A stretch of 64,000 bases of DNA from Sulfuricella sp. Lineage in GTDB: Bacteria; Pseudomonadota; Gammaproteobacteria; Burkholderiales; Sulfuricellaceae. The stretch is from contig JAQTNE010000004.1 of NCBI GenBank assembly GCA_028713975.1, positions 62,001 through 126,000 of the forward strand. Direction: 5' to 3'. Made by a program: the position numbers and the translations under genes. This document shows positions 35,861 to 46,445 of this stretch, piece by piece (position 1 is the stretch's first letter; each line of letters opens with the position of its first letter). The notes beneath the pieces were generated by a model, which was not told the DNA's origin, searched no databases, and worked only from the letters and a program-made list of their open reading frames with translations.

Positions 35861-36760
35861 TCATGCCAACCAGTCTTTCACTATCAGAAACTCGCGGTAC
35901 AGCCGCTCCTCTTCGCTGCCCTTTTCCGGTTGCCAATCATAGCGCCATTTCACGCTGGGCGGCAGGGACATCAGGATGGATTCGGTGCGCCCGCCCGATT
36001 GCAGGCCAAACAGGGTGCCGCGATCCCATACCAGGTTGAATTCGACGTAACGGCCACGGCGATAGGCCTGGAAGTCCCGTTCGCGCTCACCGTAAGGCGT
36101 GTCCTTGCGGCGCTGGAGCAGGGGCAAATAGGCGGCGAGGAAGTGTTCACCGACGCTTTGCATCAGGCCGAAGCTGAAAGTGAAATCGCGCTCGTCGAAA
36201 TCGTCGAAGAATATCCCGCCGATACCGCGCGGCTCATTGCGGTGCGGCAGGAAAAAATACTCGTCGCAACGCTGCTTGAAGCGCGCATGATAATCGGCGC
36301 CAAACGGCGCCAGCGCTTCGCGGCAAGTGCGATGGAAATGCACCGCATCCTCGGCGAAACCGTAATAAGGCGTCAGATCCATGCCGCCGCCGAACCACCA
36401 CACCGGCTCGCCGCTGGCCGGCTGCACGCTGAAAAAACGCACGTTCATGTGGGAGGTGGGCGCGTAGGGATTGCGCGGGTGCAGCGCCAGCGACAGCCCG
36501 ATCGCCTCGAAAGCGCAGCCGGCCAGATCGGGACGGCGGGCGGACGCAGCGGAGGGTAATTTTTGGCCGCGCGCGTGGGAGAAATTCACGCCGCCGCGTT
36601 CAAATATCTTGCTGTCTTCGATCACGCAACTCAAACCCTCTCCGCCTTCCGGACGCTGCCAGGCATCGCGCAGAAAATTGCCGCCATCGGCCTGTTCCAG
36701 CACGGCGACAATGCGTTCCTGCAAATCCAGCAACGTGCTTTTTACCTTGTCGCTGTCCAT
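35861..36760 (-). CDS. hemF: Oxygen-dependent coproporphyrinogen III oxidase
   Basis: 299 residues from ATG 36760 ([14 protein letters not shown]); the longer frame into the tsaC gene is spurious. Conserved blocks are [30 protein letters not shown] and [24 protein letters not shown]. It converts coproporphyrinogen III to protoporphyrinogen IX with O2, so the organism makes haem aerobically at least part of the time. It begins 1 bp after the tsaC stop and is the last gene of a leftward run from purD. Confidence 0.97.
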   Translation of the reverse strand: MDSDKVKSTLLDLQERIVAVLEQADGGNFLRDAWQRPEGGEGLSCVIEDSKIFERGGVNFSHARGQKLPSAASARRPDLAGCAFEAIGLSLALHPRNPYAPTSHMNVRFFSVQPASGEPVWWFGGGMDLTPYYGFAEDAVHFHRTCREALAPFGADYHARFKQRCDEYFFLPHRNEPRGIGGIFFDDFDERDFTFSFGLMQSVGEHFLAAYLPLLQRRKDTPYGERERDFQAYRRGRYVEFNLVWDRGTLFGLQSGGRTESILMSLPPSVKWRYDWQPEKGSEEERLYREFLIVKDWLA

Positions 36761-36761
36761 G

Positions 36762-37319
36762 CTATTTCCGGAAAATCCGGCCACTGACCAGATGCTGGAT
36801 GGTGGAAGGAGTTTTGCGCGAGCCGACCCGGCCCGGCACGACCAGGGTACTTTGACCAAAAGCCCTGGCGCAGGCGGCATAGGTTTTTAGCGGCACCAAA
36901 CCGGCGCGGTTGGCGCTGGTGGAAACCAGCGCCGAACCCAGCGCCCGGCACAAGGCCGCCGCATCCGGGTGAGCAGTCACTCTGACGGCAATGTCGTCGT
37001 GCCTGCCGCGCAGCCAGCGCGGCGCATGGCGGGAAGCGGGCATCAGCCAGGTGTGAGGCCCCGGCCAGGTCTGGTTAAGCAATTGGCTCTGCTCCGTTGA
37101 GGGAGGACGCACATAGCGTTGCAATCGGCTGAAGCGGTCGGCGACCAGAATCAGCCCCTTGAACTGGGGCCGGGTTTTAAGCTGGAGAATTTTTTTTACT
37201 GCGCGATAGCTGCGCGGGTCGCAGCCTAATCCATAACAGGATTCGGTGGGATAAGCGATCACTCCGCCACGCGCGAGGTGGGCGCGCACTTTTCGGATCA
37301 GTTCAGCAGAATAAGGCAT
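36762..37319 (-). CDS. tsaC: L-threonylcarbamoyladenylate synthase (TsaC/YrdC)
   Basis: 185 residues, the short TsaC form. The KxR motif is in [15 protein letters not shown], and the closing SxN motif in [10 protein letters not shown]. It makes threonylcarbamoyl-AMP from threonine, bicarbonate and ATP for the t6A modification of tRNA. Its ATG overlaps the purE stop (ATGA), and hemF follows with a 1-bp gap, so the three are translationally coupled. Confidence 0.93.
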   Translation of the reverse strand: MPYSAELIRKVRAHLARGGVIAYPTESCYGLGCDPRSYRAVKKILQLKTRPQFKGLILVADRFSRLQRYVRPPSTEQSQLLNQTWPGPHTWLMPASRHAPRWLRGRHDDIAVRVTAHPDAAALCRALGSALVSTSANRAGLVPLKTYAACARAFGQSTLVVPGRVGSRKTPSTIQHLVSGRIFRK

Positions 37320-37825
37320 CAGCCCTTGAGCGAGGCTTGCAGCTCCTGGTTTTTGATGGCGATCTGCTCGGCGGTGCGGGCGCGGTCATCCTTGAGGCGC
37401 TGAGCCAGCGCGCTATCCTGCAACGCGAGAATCTGGACAGCGAGGTAGGCGGCGTTTTTCGCCCCGGCCTTGCCGATCGCAACCGAGGCCACCGGCACGC
37501 CGCCGGGCATTTGCACCGTCGAGAGCAACGCATCGAAACCGTTCAGCGGCCCGCCTTCCATCGGCACGCCGATCACCGGGCGGATGGTGTGAGCGGCTAC
37601 TGCGCCGGCCAAATGCGCGGCCAGCCCGGCTGCCGCAATGAACACCGCGCAGCCGCGCTGATCCGCGTCGGCCACATAGGCGGCAGTGACTGCCGGAGTG
37701 CGGTGCGCAGAAGAAATTTTAACCTCGTAAGACACGCCGAAAGAAGCCAGAGTGTCGAGCGTGGATTTCATCGCGGGCAGGTCGGAATCGGAACCCATCA
37801 GGATGGCAACGAACGGTGTGGACAT
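37319..37825 (-). CDS. purE: N5-carboxyaminoimidazole ribonucleotide mutase
   Basis: 168 residues. PurE signature: AILMGSDSDLPAMKSTLDTL, SAHRTPA, and GLAAHLAGAVAAHTIRPVIG with GVPMEGGPLNG. It rearranges N5-CAIR to CAIR in purine synthesis. A purK partner is expected but not in the window. It starts 27 bp after purD and overlaps tsaC by the ATGA arrangement, giving the order purD-purE-tsaC-hemF. Confidence 0.96.
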   Translation of the reverse strand: MSTPFVAILMGSDSDLPAMKSTLDTLASFGVSYEVKISSAHRTPAVTAAYVADADQRGCAVFIAAAGLAAHLAGAVAAHTIRPVIGVPMEGGPLNGFDALLSTVQMPGGVPVASVAIGKAGAKNAAYLAVQILALQDSALAQRLKDDRARTAEQIAIKNQELQASLKG

Positions 37826-37852
37826 GGAATCTCCCTGAAAACTTGCCGACAG

Positions 37853-39148
37853 TTAGTTTTTTGGCTTGATCGCCCGATGACCGATGTCATGCCGCATCTG
37901 GCAGCCATCGAATTTGATCGCGTCGGCGATTTCGTAAGCGCGTCGCTGTGCCAGCTGCACCTTGTCGCCCAGGGCGGTGACGCACAGCACGCGCCCGCCG
38001 CTGGTGGTCACTTTGCCGTCCTTGAGCGCGGTGCCGGCGTGGAACACATGGTAGTCGCGCGGTGCGGTTTCGAGCAGATCGGTGAAGGGCGGCAAGCCGG
38101 TGATGATGTCGCCCTTGCGCGGGTCTTCCGGGTAGCCGGCGGCGGCCATCACCACACCCAAGGCGGCGCGGCGGTCCCATTCCGCTTCCACCTGGTCGAG
38201 CGTGCCGTTGACGGCATGCTCGACCAGGGTGAGCAGATCGCTCTTGAGGCGCAGCATGATCGGCTGGGTTTCCGGGTCGCCCATGCGACAGTTGAATTCC
38301 AGCACCTTGACGTTGCCCTTGGCGTCAATCATCAGGCCGGCATAGAGAAAACCGGTGAACAGTTCCCCCTCCTGCGCCATGCCCTGCATCACCGGGTCGA
38401 TCACCTCGCGCATCACCAGCGCATGCATCGCGGGGGTGACTACCGGTGCCGGTGAATAGGCGCCCATGCCGCCGGTGTTGGGGCCCTGGTCGCCATCGAG
38501 CAAGCGTTTGTGATCCTGGCTGGTGGCGAGCGGCAGAACGTGCGTGCCGTCGGCCATGACAATGAAGCTGGCTTCCTCGCCGATCAGGCACTCCTCGATC
38601 ACCACCCGTGCGCCGGCTGCGCCCAGTTTGTTGCCGTCCAGCATCATGTCGACGGCGGCGTGGGCTTCTTCGAGCGTTAGCGCGACCACCACGCCCTTGC
38701 CCGCCGCCAAGCCATCGGCTTTGATGACGATGGGCGCGCCCTGCTGGTCGATGTAGGCGTGAGCCGGTGCCGCATCGGTGAAAGTGGCGTAAGCGGCGGT
38801 GGGAATGCCGTGACGCACCATGAAGGCTTTGGCAAAATCCTTGGAGCTTTCGAGCTGTGCCGCGAATTGGGTCGGGCCGAAAATTTTCAGGCCTTCAGCG
38901 CGAAAGGCATCGACGATACCAGCCGCCAGCGGCGCCTCCGGGCCAACCACGGTAAACCCGACCCTTTCTTTTTTGGCGAATTCGAGCAACTCGGGGATGG
39001 TGTGCAGGGCCACATTGGTCAGATCCGGCTCGAGCGCCGTGCCGGCATTACCAGGCGCGACGAAAATCCGGGTCGAACGCGGACTCCGCGCCAGTTTCCA
39101 GGCCAGTGCGTGTTCCCGCCCGCCGCTACCGATAACCAGAATTTTCAT
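37853..39148 (-). CDS. purD: Phosphoribosylamine-glycine ligase
   Basis: 431 residues, standard for GARS. ATP-grasp landmarks: [19 protein letters not shown] at the start, [20 protein letters not shown] in the centre and [15 protein letters not shown] near 290. It joins glycine to phosphoribosylamine, the second step of purine synthesis. A hairpin repeat separates it from purH, 99 bp upstream, so whether the two share a transcript depends on read-through of that hairpin. Confidence 0.97.
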   Translation of the reverse strand: MKILVIGSGGREHALAWKLARSPRSTRIFVAPGNAGTALEPDLTNVALHTIPELLEFAKKERVGFTVVGPEAPLAAGIVDAFRAEGLKIFGPTQFAAQLESSKDFAKAFMVRHGIPTAAYATFTDAAPAHAYIDQQGAPIVIKADGLAAGKGVVVALTLEEAHAAVDMMLDGNKLGAAGARVVIEECLIGEEASFIVMADGTHVLPLATSQDHKRLLDGDQGPNTGGMGAYSPAPVVTPAMHALVMREVIDPVMQGMAQEGELFTGFLYAGLMIDAKGNVKVLEFNCRMGDPETQPIMLRLKSDLLTLVEHAVNGTLDQVEAEWDRRAALGVVMAAAGYPEDPRKGDIITGLPPFTDLLETAPRDYHVFHAGTALKDGKVTTSGGRVLCVTALGDKVQLAQRRAYEIADAIKFDGCQMRHDIGHRAIKPKN

Positions 39149-39163
39149 GTTTAGAATCCTTCC

Positions 39164-39241
39164 ACCGCAGAGGACGCAGAGGGCGCGGAGGAAACCCCTC
39201 GTAAACGTCTAAACCTCTGCGTCCTCCGCGTCCTCTGCGGT
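39164..39241. repeat. GAGGACGC hairpin repeat, copy 2
   Basis: The shortest copy (78 bp). Left arm ACCGCAGAGGACGCAGAGG plus GCGCGGAGGA, right arm CCTCTGCGTCCTCCGCG plus TCCTCTGCGGT, and a centre of only about 20 bp. Arms pair almost perfectly over about 29 bp. It lies between purH and purD on the same strand and could attenuate or process that transcript. Confidence 0.9.
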
Positions 39242-39247
39242 TCAAGC

Positions 39248-40816
39248 CTAGTGTCTGAAATGCCGCATCCCGGTAAACACCATCGCCATGCCGTGTTCGT
39301 CCGCGGCGGCAATCACTTCTTCGTCGCGCATCGAGCCGCCGGGCTGGATCACGGCGGCGATACCGGCTTGGCCGGCCGCGTCGATGCCGTCGCGGAACGG
39401 GAAGAAGGCATCCGACGCCATCACCGAGCCGCGCACCTGCAAGCCGGCATGTTCGGCCTTGATGGCGGCGATGCGTGCCGAGTTGATACGGCTCATCTGG
39501 CCGGCGCCGACGCCGATGGTCATTTTGCCGCTGACGTAAACAATCGCGTTGGACTTGACGAACTTGGCGATGCGCCAGGCAAACAGCAGGTCAGCCATCT
39601 CGGCTTCGGTCGGGGCGCGCTTGCTGACCACCTTGAGTTCGTTATACAGCGCCAGATCGGCCTCCTGCACCAGCAGACCGCCAGTGACACGCTTGAAATC
39701 CAGGCGCTTGCCGGGCTCCTTCGGCCATTGCCCGCATTCCAGCAGGCGCACGTTTTTCTTCGCGGCGACGATTTCGCTGGCGGCGGCGGAGACCTTGGGT
39801 GCGATGATCACTTCGACGAACTGGCGCTCGACGATGGCTTGCGCGGTGGCCGCATCCAGCTCGCCGTTGACGGCGATGATGCCGCCGAAGGCCGATTCCG
39901 GGTCGGTTTGGTAGGCTTTGTCATAAGCTTCGAGCAGATTGGCGCCGTAAGCCACGCCGCACGGGTTGGCGTGCTTGACGATGACGCAGGCCGGCGCTTC
40001 GTCGAACTGCTTGACGCACTCCAGCGCGGCATCGGCGTCGGCGATATTGTTGTAGGAAAGCTCCTTGCCCTGAAGCTGGCGGGCGGAGGAAACGCTCACT
40101 CCCTTTTCGCCGGCGGCAATATAGAACGCGGCCTGCTGGTGCGGGTTCTCGCCGTAGCGCATGCCCTGGGCCTTGGCGAACTGGAAATTGAGTCGTTCCG
40201 GGAATTGCTGCTTGCTGCCGTCCGGGCCAATGGCCGTGAGGTAGTTGCTGATTGCGCCGTCGTACTCGGCGGTGTGGGAGAACGCCTTCACCGCCAGCTT
40301 GAACCGGGTTGCGGCGCTCAAGGCGCCGCCGTTGGCCTGCATTTCGACGCCGAGCACGGCATAGTCGGCAGGATCAGTCACCACCGCGACACCGGTATGG
40401 TTCTTGGCGGCGGCGCGCACCATGGTCGGCCCGCCGATGTCGATGTTCTCGATCGCGTCTTCCAGCGAACAATCCGGCTTGGCGATGGTCTCGCGGAACG
40501 GGTAGAGGTTGACCACCACCAGGTCGATGGCGGGAATGCCGGAACCTTCCACTGCCGCCACGTGGGTGGGAAGATCGCGCCGGAACAGGATGCCGCCATG
40601 AATTTTCGGGTGCAGGGTCTTGACCCGGCCATCGAGCATTTCCGGAAAGCTGGTGTAGTCGCCCACTTCCGTTACTGCCACACCCGCATCTGCGAGCATT
40701 TTGGCGGTGCCGCCGGTGGAAAGGATTTCGATGCCGAACTGGCGGAGGATTTTGGCGAATTCGAGAACGCCGGTTTTATCGGAAACGCTGATGAGGGCAC
40801 GACTGATTTTGATCAT
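39248..40816 (-). CDS. purH: Bifunctional AICAR transformylase/IMP cyclohydrolase
   Basis: 522 residues. The N-terminal cyclohydrolase domain (about 1-195) starts with [19 protein letters not shown] and contains GGTAKML and [11 protein letters not shown]. The C-terminal transformylase has [11 protein letters not shown] and [11 protein letters not shown] near the end. It catalyses the last two steps to IMP. It lies 19 bp downstream of fis on the same strand. The dusB-fis-purH order is common in betaproteobacteria. Confidence 0.97.
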   Translation of the reverse strand: MIKISRALISVSDKTGVLEFAKILRQFGIEILSTGGTAKMLADAGVAVTEVGDYTSFPEMLDGRVKTLHPKIHGGILFRRDLPTHVAAVEGSGIPAIDLVVVNLYPFRETIAKPDCSLEDAIENIDIGGPTMVRAAAKNHTGVAVVTDPADYAVLGVEMQANGGALSAATRFKLAVKAFSHTAEYDGAISNYLTAIGPDGSKQQFPERLNFQFAKAQGMRYGENPHQQAAFYIAAGEKGVSVSSARQLQGKELSYNNIADADAALECVKQFDEAPACVIVKHANPCGVAYGANLLEAYDKAYQTDPESAFGGIIAVNGELDAATAQAIVERQFVEVIIAPKVSAAASEIVAAKKNVRLLECGQWPKEPGKRLDFKRVTGGLLVQEADLALYNELKVVSKRAPTEAEMADLLFAWRIAKFVKSNAIVYVSGKMTIGVGAGQMSRINSARIAAIKAEHAGLQVRGSVMASDAFFPFRDGIDAAGQAGIAAVIQPGGSMRDEEVIAAADEHGMAMVFTGMRHFRH

Positions 40817-40835
40817 TTTAATTCCAGCTAGGGGG

Positions 40836-41072
40836 TTATTTGAGGCCGTGAGTTTTCATTTTCTTGCGCAAAGTGTTGCGGTTCAGGCCGAGAATCTCGG
40901 CGGCTTTGGTCTGGTTGCCTTGGGCTTGATCGAGGACCACCTGTAACAGCGGTTTTTCCACGCACCCCAACACCATGTCGTAAATGGCGCAGGGCTTTTC
41001 CCCGTCCAGGTTCTTGAAATACTGGGCCATTGCCTTGCGCACGCAGACTGCGATTTCGTTTTCGTCAATCAT
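40836..41072 (-). CDS. fis: Fis family DNA-binding regulator
   Basis: 78 residues, shorter than E. coli Fis (98) as is normal in betaproteobacteria. The C-terminal helix-turn-helix is [20 protein letters not shown]. Fis bends DNA, organises the nucleoid and activates rRNA and tRNA promoters. Its ATG overlaps the dusB stop (ATGA), the classic dusB-fis operon, in which dusB translation affects Fis output. Confidence 0.95.
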   Translation of the reverse strand: MIDENEIAVCVRKAMAQYFKNLDGEKPCAIYDMVLGCVEKPLLQVVLDQAQGNQTKAAEILGLNRNTLRKKMKTHGLK

Positions 41073-42070
41073 GCTGCCATCTCGTTTTCCATAAGGTAAG
41101 TATATCCGGTCGATTCGGCAAAAAAATACTCGACGGCGTCAATCTGCCCGCGGGTGGTTTGCAGCTGGTTCATGGCGTGGCGGAACCCGGCGGAGTCCGG
41201 TAGCCCTTTGGTGTACCAGGCGATATGCTTGCGCGCCATGCGCACGCCGGTATATTCGCCGTAAAAATCATAAATATCCTGTAGATGGCCCATCAGCATA
41301 TCGCGGGTTTCCATCACGCCGGGGCGCGTCAGCAGTTCGCCGGTTTTCAGATAGTGTGCAATGTCGCGGAAGATCCATGGCCGGCCTTGGGCCGCTCGGC
41401 CAATCATGACGGCGTCGGCTTTAGTATAGTCGAGCACGAACCCGGCTTTTTGCGGGGTGGTGATGTCGCCATTGGCAATCACCGGGATGCGGATCTCGGC
41501 CTTGACCGCGGCAATGGTGTCGTACTCGGCCTCGCCGCTGTAGCCGCAGGCGCGCGTACGGCCATGAATGGCGAGCGCCTGGATGCCGCAGGCTTCGGCG
41601 ATGCGCGCCACATTGATCGCATTACGGCTGTTCTTGTCCCAGCCGGTGCGAATCTTCAGGGTGACCGGCACGTCCACGGCCTTGACCACGGTTTCGAGAA
41701 TACGCGCCACCAAAGGCTCATTCTGCAGCAGTGCCGAACCCGCCATCACATTGCAGATTTTCTTTGCCGGACAGCCCATATTGATGTCGATGATCTGGGC
41801 GCCGCGGTCGGCATTGTATTTCGCCGCTTCCGCCAGCATCGCAGGGTCGGCGCCGACGATCTGCACCGACACCGGTTCGGTTTCTCCCGCGCTATCGGCC
41901 CGGCGTTTGGTTTTCTCGCTGCCGTAAAGCAGGGAATTGGACGCCACCATTTCCGACACCGCCAACCCTGCGCCGAAAGCCCGGCACAGCTTGCGGAAAG
42001 GCCGATCCGTCACGCCCGCCATGGGGGCGACGATCAGGTTGCTATTCAGGGAATAGGGGCCGATTTGCAT
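41069..42070 (-). CDS. dusB: tRNA-dihydrouridine synthase B
   Basis: 333 residues with an FMN TIM barrel. Start LIVAPMAGVTDRPFRKLCR; catalytic Cys in DINMGCPAKKICNV; FMN-phosphate site in VIANGDITTPQ and DAVMIGRAAQGRPWIF. It reduces uridine to dihydrouridine in the tRNA D-loop. It is the first gene of dusB-fis-purH-purD-purE-tsaC-hemF, all leftward. The 176-bp gap to cheZ holds no gene and no clear promoter. Confidence 0.96.
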   Translation of the reverse strand: MQIGPYSLNSNLIVAPMAGVTDRPFRKLCRAFGAGLAVSEMVASNSLLYGSEKTKRRADSAGETEPVSVQIVGADPAMLAEAAKYNADRGAQIIDINMGCPAKKICNVMAGSALLQNEPLVARILETVVKAVDVPVTLKIRTGWDKNSRNAINVARIAEACGIQALAIHGRTRACGYSGEAEYDTIAAVKAEIRIPVIANGDITTPQKAGFVLDYTKADAVMIGRAAQGRPWIFRDIAHYLKTGELLTRPGVMETRDMLMGHLQDIYDFYGEYTGVRMARKHIAWYTKGLPDSAGFRHAMNQLQTTRGQIDAVEYFFAESTGYTYLMENEMAA

Positions 42071-42246
42071 TGCTTAAATTTTGAGCGGAAAGGGCGGTAT
42101 TGTAATCCCAAACCCGATGCCGAGGAAGCAATCAGATCAAGTAAGATCACATAAGCTGATGCGGGTCATGAAAGCCGGTTTCATGCCCTAATTTCAGTGC
42201 ATGCGCGAGAAAAACCGCGCGCTGCCTTTGGGGGAATGGGAAAGAT

Positions 42247-42867
42247 TCAGAAACCCAGGCTGCTGAGCAGGTCGTCCACTTCTCCCTGATTGTTCACGAC
42301 ATCAGTGCGGCCTTGTCTTTTCACCACCGGCCCGTTGAGCAGGCCGTTGCCCTCCCCTCTCGCACCGGATGGCTTGCTGAGCAGCAGGATATGCACCAGT
42401 TGATGCTCCAGATTTTGCGTCAGGTGCGCGACTTTTTTGATCACCTGCCCGGTGAGATCCTGAAAATCCTGTGCCATCATGATATCGGTGAGCTGGGATG
42501 AGGTCTCTTTGGTATGGCTGGGGACACCTTCAAGAAAGGCCAGCATTTTCTCGCCTATCCGCTGAAACTCGCCATCCTCCTTGGCGCCGCGCCATTCCTC
42601 GGCCAAGGCCAGCGCATCGACCTCCATCCTTTCCTGCAATGGCAATGCAATCTCTACCGCGCCAAGAACGCGCTGGGCAGCCTGCTCGGTAAGCTGGGCG
42701 ATGTAACTGAGGCGATCCTGGGTGTCGGGCAATTCGCCCACCATGTCCTGCATGGCTTCGTCGCACCCCAGTTCGCGCAGGGTTCCGTGGAGCTGGCGCA
42801 CCAGATGCCCGAGTTCGGTATAGCCGGTTTTGGCTGCGCTCAACGTGTTTTGCGACGGTTCACCCAT
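42247..42867 (-). CDS. cheZ: CheY-phosphate phosphatase CheZ
   Basis: 206 residues, mostly helical. The active-site segment is MMAQDFQDLTGQVIKKV with the catalytic Gln, and the C-terminal CheY-binding peptide VDDLLSSLGF is intact. CheZ dephosphorylates CheY in flagellar chemotaxis. It stands apart from any other che or flagellar gene here, whereas it usually sits next to cheY. The single-receiver protein at 4958 is more like a hybrid-kinase receiver than CheY. Confidence 0.93.
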   Translation of the reverse strand: MGEPSQNTLSAAKTGYTELGHLVRQLHGTLRELGCDEAMQDMVGELPDTQDRLSYIAQLTEQAAQRVLGAVEIALPLQERMEVDALALAEEWRGAKEDGEFQRIGEKMLAFLEGVPSHTKETSSQLTDIMMAQDFQDLTGQVIKKVAHLTQNLEHQLVHILLLSKPSGARGEGNGLLNGPVVKRQGRTDVVNNQGEVDDLLSSLGF

Positions 42868-42937
42868 GATTTCACCATGACGTTTACATTGGAGGCCATC
42901 AGTTTGCCATAGCCGGGCGGGGTTTGCGATGTTTGAA

Positions 42938-45667
42938 TCAGTGCGCCTGCTCCCAGTTCGGCCCCACCCCCAAATCCACCACCAGCGGCACCGCCAGTTG
43001 CGCCACGCCGCACATCAAGCCGGGCAGTTCGCACCTGACGGTTTCCAGCTCGGCCTCGGGCACTTCCAGCACCAGTTCGTCGTGCACCTGCATGATGACC
43101 AGGCTGTGCATCCGGCTTTTCTCCAGCCAGGACTGCACCGCGATCATGGCCAGTTTGATCAGGTCGGCGGCGGTGCCCTGCATCGGCGCGTTGATCGCGG
43201 CGCGCTCGGCGGCCTGGCGGCGCATGCCGTTGGCGGCATTGATCTCGGGCAGCCACAGGCGGCGGCCAAACACGGTCTCGACATAACCCTGGGCGCGCGC
43301 GACTTCGCGGGTGCGCTCCATGTACTGGGCGACACCGGGATAACGGGCGAAATAACGCTCCATATAGGACTGGGCAGCGCTACGCTCAATGCCGAGTTGC
43401 GATGCCAGGCCGTATGAAGACATGCCGTAGATCAGGCCGAAGTTGATCACCTTGGCGTAGCGGCGCTGCTCGCTGCTGACTTCCTCCGGCGTGGTGCCGA
43501 ACACTTCCGCCGCCGTGGCGCGGTGAATGTCCTCGCCCGCGTCAAAAGCCTTGAGCAGGCTCTGGTCGCCCGACAGGTGCGCCATGATGCGCAATTCGAT
43601 CTGGGAATAGTCGGCGGCGACGATGTGGCTGCCGGGCGGGGCGACGAAGGCTTCACGGATGCGTCGTCCTTCCTGGGTGCGCACCGGGATGTTCTGCAAG
43701 TTGGGGTCGGAGCTGGCGAGCCGCCCCGTCACCGCCACCGCCTGATTGTAGCTGGTGTGGACGCGGCCGGTTTGCGGATCGACCATGCGCGGCAGTTTGT
43801 CGGTATAGGTAGACTTGAGTTTGGTCAGGCCGCGATATTCCAGCAACACCTTGGGCAGGGGGTAGTCCAGCGCCAGTTCCTGCAATACATCCTCGTCAGT
43901 GGACGGGGTGCCGCCTGGGGTTTTCTTTTTCACCGGCAGGCCAAGCTGGTTGAACAATATTTCCTGAATCTGCTTCGGGCTGTTGAGATTGAACGGCTGA
44001 CCGGCCAGTTGGTGGGCTTCGGCTTCCAGCCGCATCATGCTCTGGCCGAGCTCCTGGCTTTGCCGGGCAAGCAGTTTGGCATCCAGCAGCACGCCGTTGC
44101 GCTCCACCGTAAACAACACGTCGAGCAGCGGCATCTCGATGTTCCGGTAAATGTGATTCAGCCTGGCGTCGGGCTCGATCTGCGGATATAGGGCCTGATG
44201 CAGTTGCAGGGTAATGTCGGCATCCTCGGCGGCATAACGGGTGGCGGTGTCGATATCCACCTGGTCGAAGCCGATCTGTTTCGCGCCCTTGCCGGCGACC
44301 TCGGCATAGGTGATGGTTTTGGCACCGAGATGGCGCAGCGCCAGCGAATCCATGTCGTGCGACCGGTGGCTTTCGAGCACATAGGATTGCAGCAGGGTGT
44401 CGTGAACAATGCCGTTCAGGGCAATGCCGTGGTTGGCGAAAATGTGCTTGTCGTACTTGAGATTCTGCCCGAGCTTGGGTCGTGCCGGGTCTTCCAGAAA
44501 CGGTTTGAGCCGGGCCAGTGCCGTCGCCCGGTCGAGCTGCTGCGGCGCGCCGGCATAATGGTGGGCCAGCGGAATATAAGCAGCAGTGCCGGCCTCGGTG
44601 GCAAGAGAAATACCGACGATCTGCGCCGCCAGCGGATCGAGCCCGGTGGTTTCAGTATCCACCGAGACCAGCTCCGCACTGGCGATTTTTTCTAGCCAGC
44701 GCTCGAACGCGGCTTCGGTCAACACGGTTTCGTAATGCCGGGCGGCCTCGAAAAACAAGCTCGACTGCGCATTTTGTTCCGCCGCCGGGCGATGGCTTTC
44801 CTGCGTTGGACTCCCCACCGCCTGAATCTCCCGCAGCCAGGCCTTGAATTCGCAGTGCTCATAAAGTTCGATCAGCTTGGACATATCTTGCGGCTTGGGG
44901 CCGAGCTCATCCAAGCCGACCGGCAGCGCCACGTCGCACTTGATGGTGATCAGTTCGCGGCCCGTTGGCAGCCAGCCCAAAGTGTTGCGCAGGTTTTCGC
45001 CGACTGCTCCGCCGACTTCTCCGGCATGAGCAATCAGATTGTCGAGTGAGTCGTACTGCGTCAGCCATTTGACGGCGGTCTTGGGGCCGCATTTCGCCAC
45101 TCCCGGCACGCCGTCCGAAGCATCGCCGACCAGGGTGAGGTAATCGACGATGCGCGCCGCTGGCACGCCGAACTTGGCGGCAACGCCAGCCTCATCGAGC
45201 TTTTCGTTGCTCATGGTGTTGACCAGGGTGACGTGCGGATTAACCAGTTGCGCCATGTCCTTGTCGCCGGTCGAAATCACGCTGCGGATGCCCTGGCGCC
45301 AAGCCATTTCGGCCAGGGTGCCGATGACGTCATCGGCCTCCACCCCGTCCACCATCAGCAGCGGCCAGCCCATGGCGCGAATCGCCTGATGCAACGGCTC
45401 GATCTGCCGCACCAGGTCGTCCGGCATCGGCGGGCGGTGGGCCTTGTATTGCGGATAGAGGTCGTCGCGGAAGGTCTTGCCCTTGGCGTCAAACACACAG
45501 GCGCTATAATCGGCGCTATAATCCTTGTGCAGGCGGCGCAGCATGTTGAGCACGCCGTAAATTGCGCCGGTCGGCTCGTTGTGGCGGTTACGCAAGTCGG
45601 GCAAGGCGTGGAATGCGCGGTACAGGTAGGATGAGCCATCCACCAGAAGCAGGGTTTTTGTTTCCAT
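42938..45667 (-). CDS. polA: DNA polymerase I
   Basis: 909 residues. The 5'-3' exonuclease is at about 1-290 (LLVDGSSYLYRAFHALP, and the SDGVPGV motif). The 3'-5' exonuclease domain keeps its acidic DxE (SVDTETTGLDP), so proofreading should be active. The polymerase domain has VAADYSQIELRIMAHLSGD, KVINFGLIYGMSSYGLA and VHDELVLEVPE. It is used in gap filling and Okazaki fragment processing. The gene lies 70 bp upstream of cheZ and is divergent from the LOG-family gene, with only 15 bp between the two start codons. Confidence 0.97.
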   Translation of the reverse strand: METKTLLLVDGSSYLYRAFHALPDLRNRHNEPTGAIYGVLNMLRRLHKDYSADYSACVFDAKGKTFRDDLYPQYKAHRPPMPDDLVRQIEPLHQAIRAMGWPLLMVDGVEADDVIGTLAEMAWRQGIRSVISTGDKDMAQLVNPHVTLVNTMSNEKLDEAGVAAKFGVPAARIVDYLTLVGDASDGVPGVAKCGPKTAVKWLTQYDSLDNLIAHAGEVGGAVGENLRNTLGWLPTGRELITIKCDVALPVGLDELGPKPQDMSKLIELYEHCEFKAWLREIQAVGSPTQESHRPAAEQNAQSSLFFEAARHYETVLTEAAFERWLEKIASAELVSVDTETTGLDPLAAQIVGISLATEAGTAAYIPLAHHYAGAPQQLDRATALARLKPFLEDPARPKLGQNLKYDKHIFANHGIALNGIVHDTLLQSYVLESHRSHDMDSLALRHLGAKTITYAEVAGKGAKQIGFDQVDIDTATRYAAEDADITLQLHQALYPQIEPDARLNHIYRNIEMPLLDVLFTVERNGVLLDAKLLARQSQELGQSMMRLEAEAHQLAGQPFNLNSPKQIQEILFNQLGLPVKKKTPGGTPSTDEDVLQELALDYPLPKVLLEYRGLTKLKSTYTDKLPRMVDPQTGRVHTSYNQAVAVTGRLASSDPNLQNIPVRTQEGRRIREAFVAPPGSHIVAADYSQIELRIMAHLSGDQSLLKAFDAGEDIHRATAAEVFGTTPEEVSSEQRRYAKVINFGLIYGMSSYGLASQLGIERSAAQSYMERYFARYPGVAQYMERTREVARAQGYVETVFGRRLWLPEINAANGMRRQAAERAAINAPMQGTAADLIKLAMIAVQSWLEKSRMHSLVIMQVHDELVLEVPEAELETVRCELPGLMCGVAQLAVPLVVDLGVGPNWEQAH

Positions 45668-45682
45668 TTGCGATTGACTTAA

Positions 45683-46411
45683 ATGAACGCCTCAGAAAAA
45701 ATTCCAGAAATGCTGGGTACGGATATTGCCACGCACGCTTATACCGCCAGAGAATCCTGGCGCGTGTTCGAGATTATGGCAGAATTCGTCGAAGCAACGG
45801 AGCGCTTGGGCGGCATTCGCCCTGCAGTAAGTATTTTCGGCAGCGCCCGCACCTCTCCCGACAGCCCATATTACAAGCTGACCGAGGAAATTTCCCGGCT
45901 CTTGTCGGATGCCGGTTTCAGCGTGATTTCCGGCGGCGGCCCGGGCATCATGGAAGCCGCCAACAAGGGCGCCTTCTTCGGCAAATCCCCCAGCGTCGGC
46001 CTGAACATCCAGTTGCCGCACGAACAGCACACCAACCTCTACCAGGACATCAGCCAGACTTTCCGCCATTTTTTTGCGCGCAAGGTCATGTTCGTCAAGT
46101 TCGCCACCGCTTATGTCGTAATGCCGGGCGGCTTCGGCACGCTGGACGAGCTGATGGAGGCGCTGACCCTGGTGCAGACCGGCAAGACCCGCAAGATCCC
46201 GATCATCCTGATGTGCGAACCCTACTGGCGCGGCTTGATCGACTGGTTCCGGGATACCCTGGTCACGGAAGGAACCATCGACGCGAACGACATGGATCTG
46301 ATCCAGGTCATCGACGAACCCAAGGATGTGGTAGACGCGATCTTCAAGTATTATGAAACACGCGGCTTCGAGCCATCCGCCGCCGAGCGGGAAATGCTGC
46401 TCAGCCTGTAA
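45683..46411 (+). CDS. LOG-family (TIGR00730) protein, putative nucleotide 5'-monophosphate phosphoribohydrolase
   Basis: 242 residues. The Rossmann fold shows VSIFGSARTSPDSPYY, ISGGGPGIMEAANKGA and the family motif VMPGGFGTLDELMEALT. LOG proteins cleave adenosine monophosphate or cytokinin nucleotides at the N-glycosidic bond, and bacterial members are sometimes misnamed lysine decarboxylases. The short intergenic region with polA (15 bp) means their promoters overlap the neighbouring coding sequences. Confidence 0.9.
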   Translation: MNASEKIPEMLGTDIATHAYTARESWRVFEIMAEFVEATERLGGIRPAVSIFGSARTSPDSPYYKLTEEISRLLSDAGFSVISGGGPGIMEAANKGAFFGKSPSVGLNIQLPHEQHTNLYQDISQTFRHFFARKVMFVKFATAYVVMPGGFGTLDELMEALTLVQTGKTRKIPIILMCEPYWRGLIDWFRDTLVTEGTIDANDMDLIQVIDEPKDVVDAIFKYYETRGFEPSAAEREMLLSL

Positions 46412-46445
46412 CATTGAAAATAATTTTGTGCCCCGAGGAATAAAT

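Noticed and set aside
42071-42246. Small gene or RNA between dusB and cheZ
   Set aside because: No open frame with a ribosome site and no clear promoter or hairpin-plus-T-run was seen.
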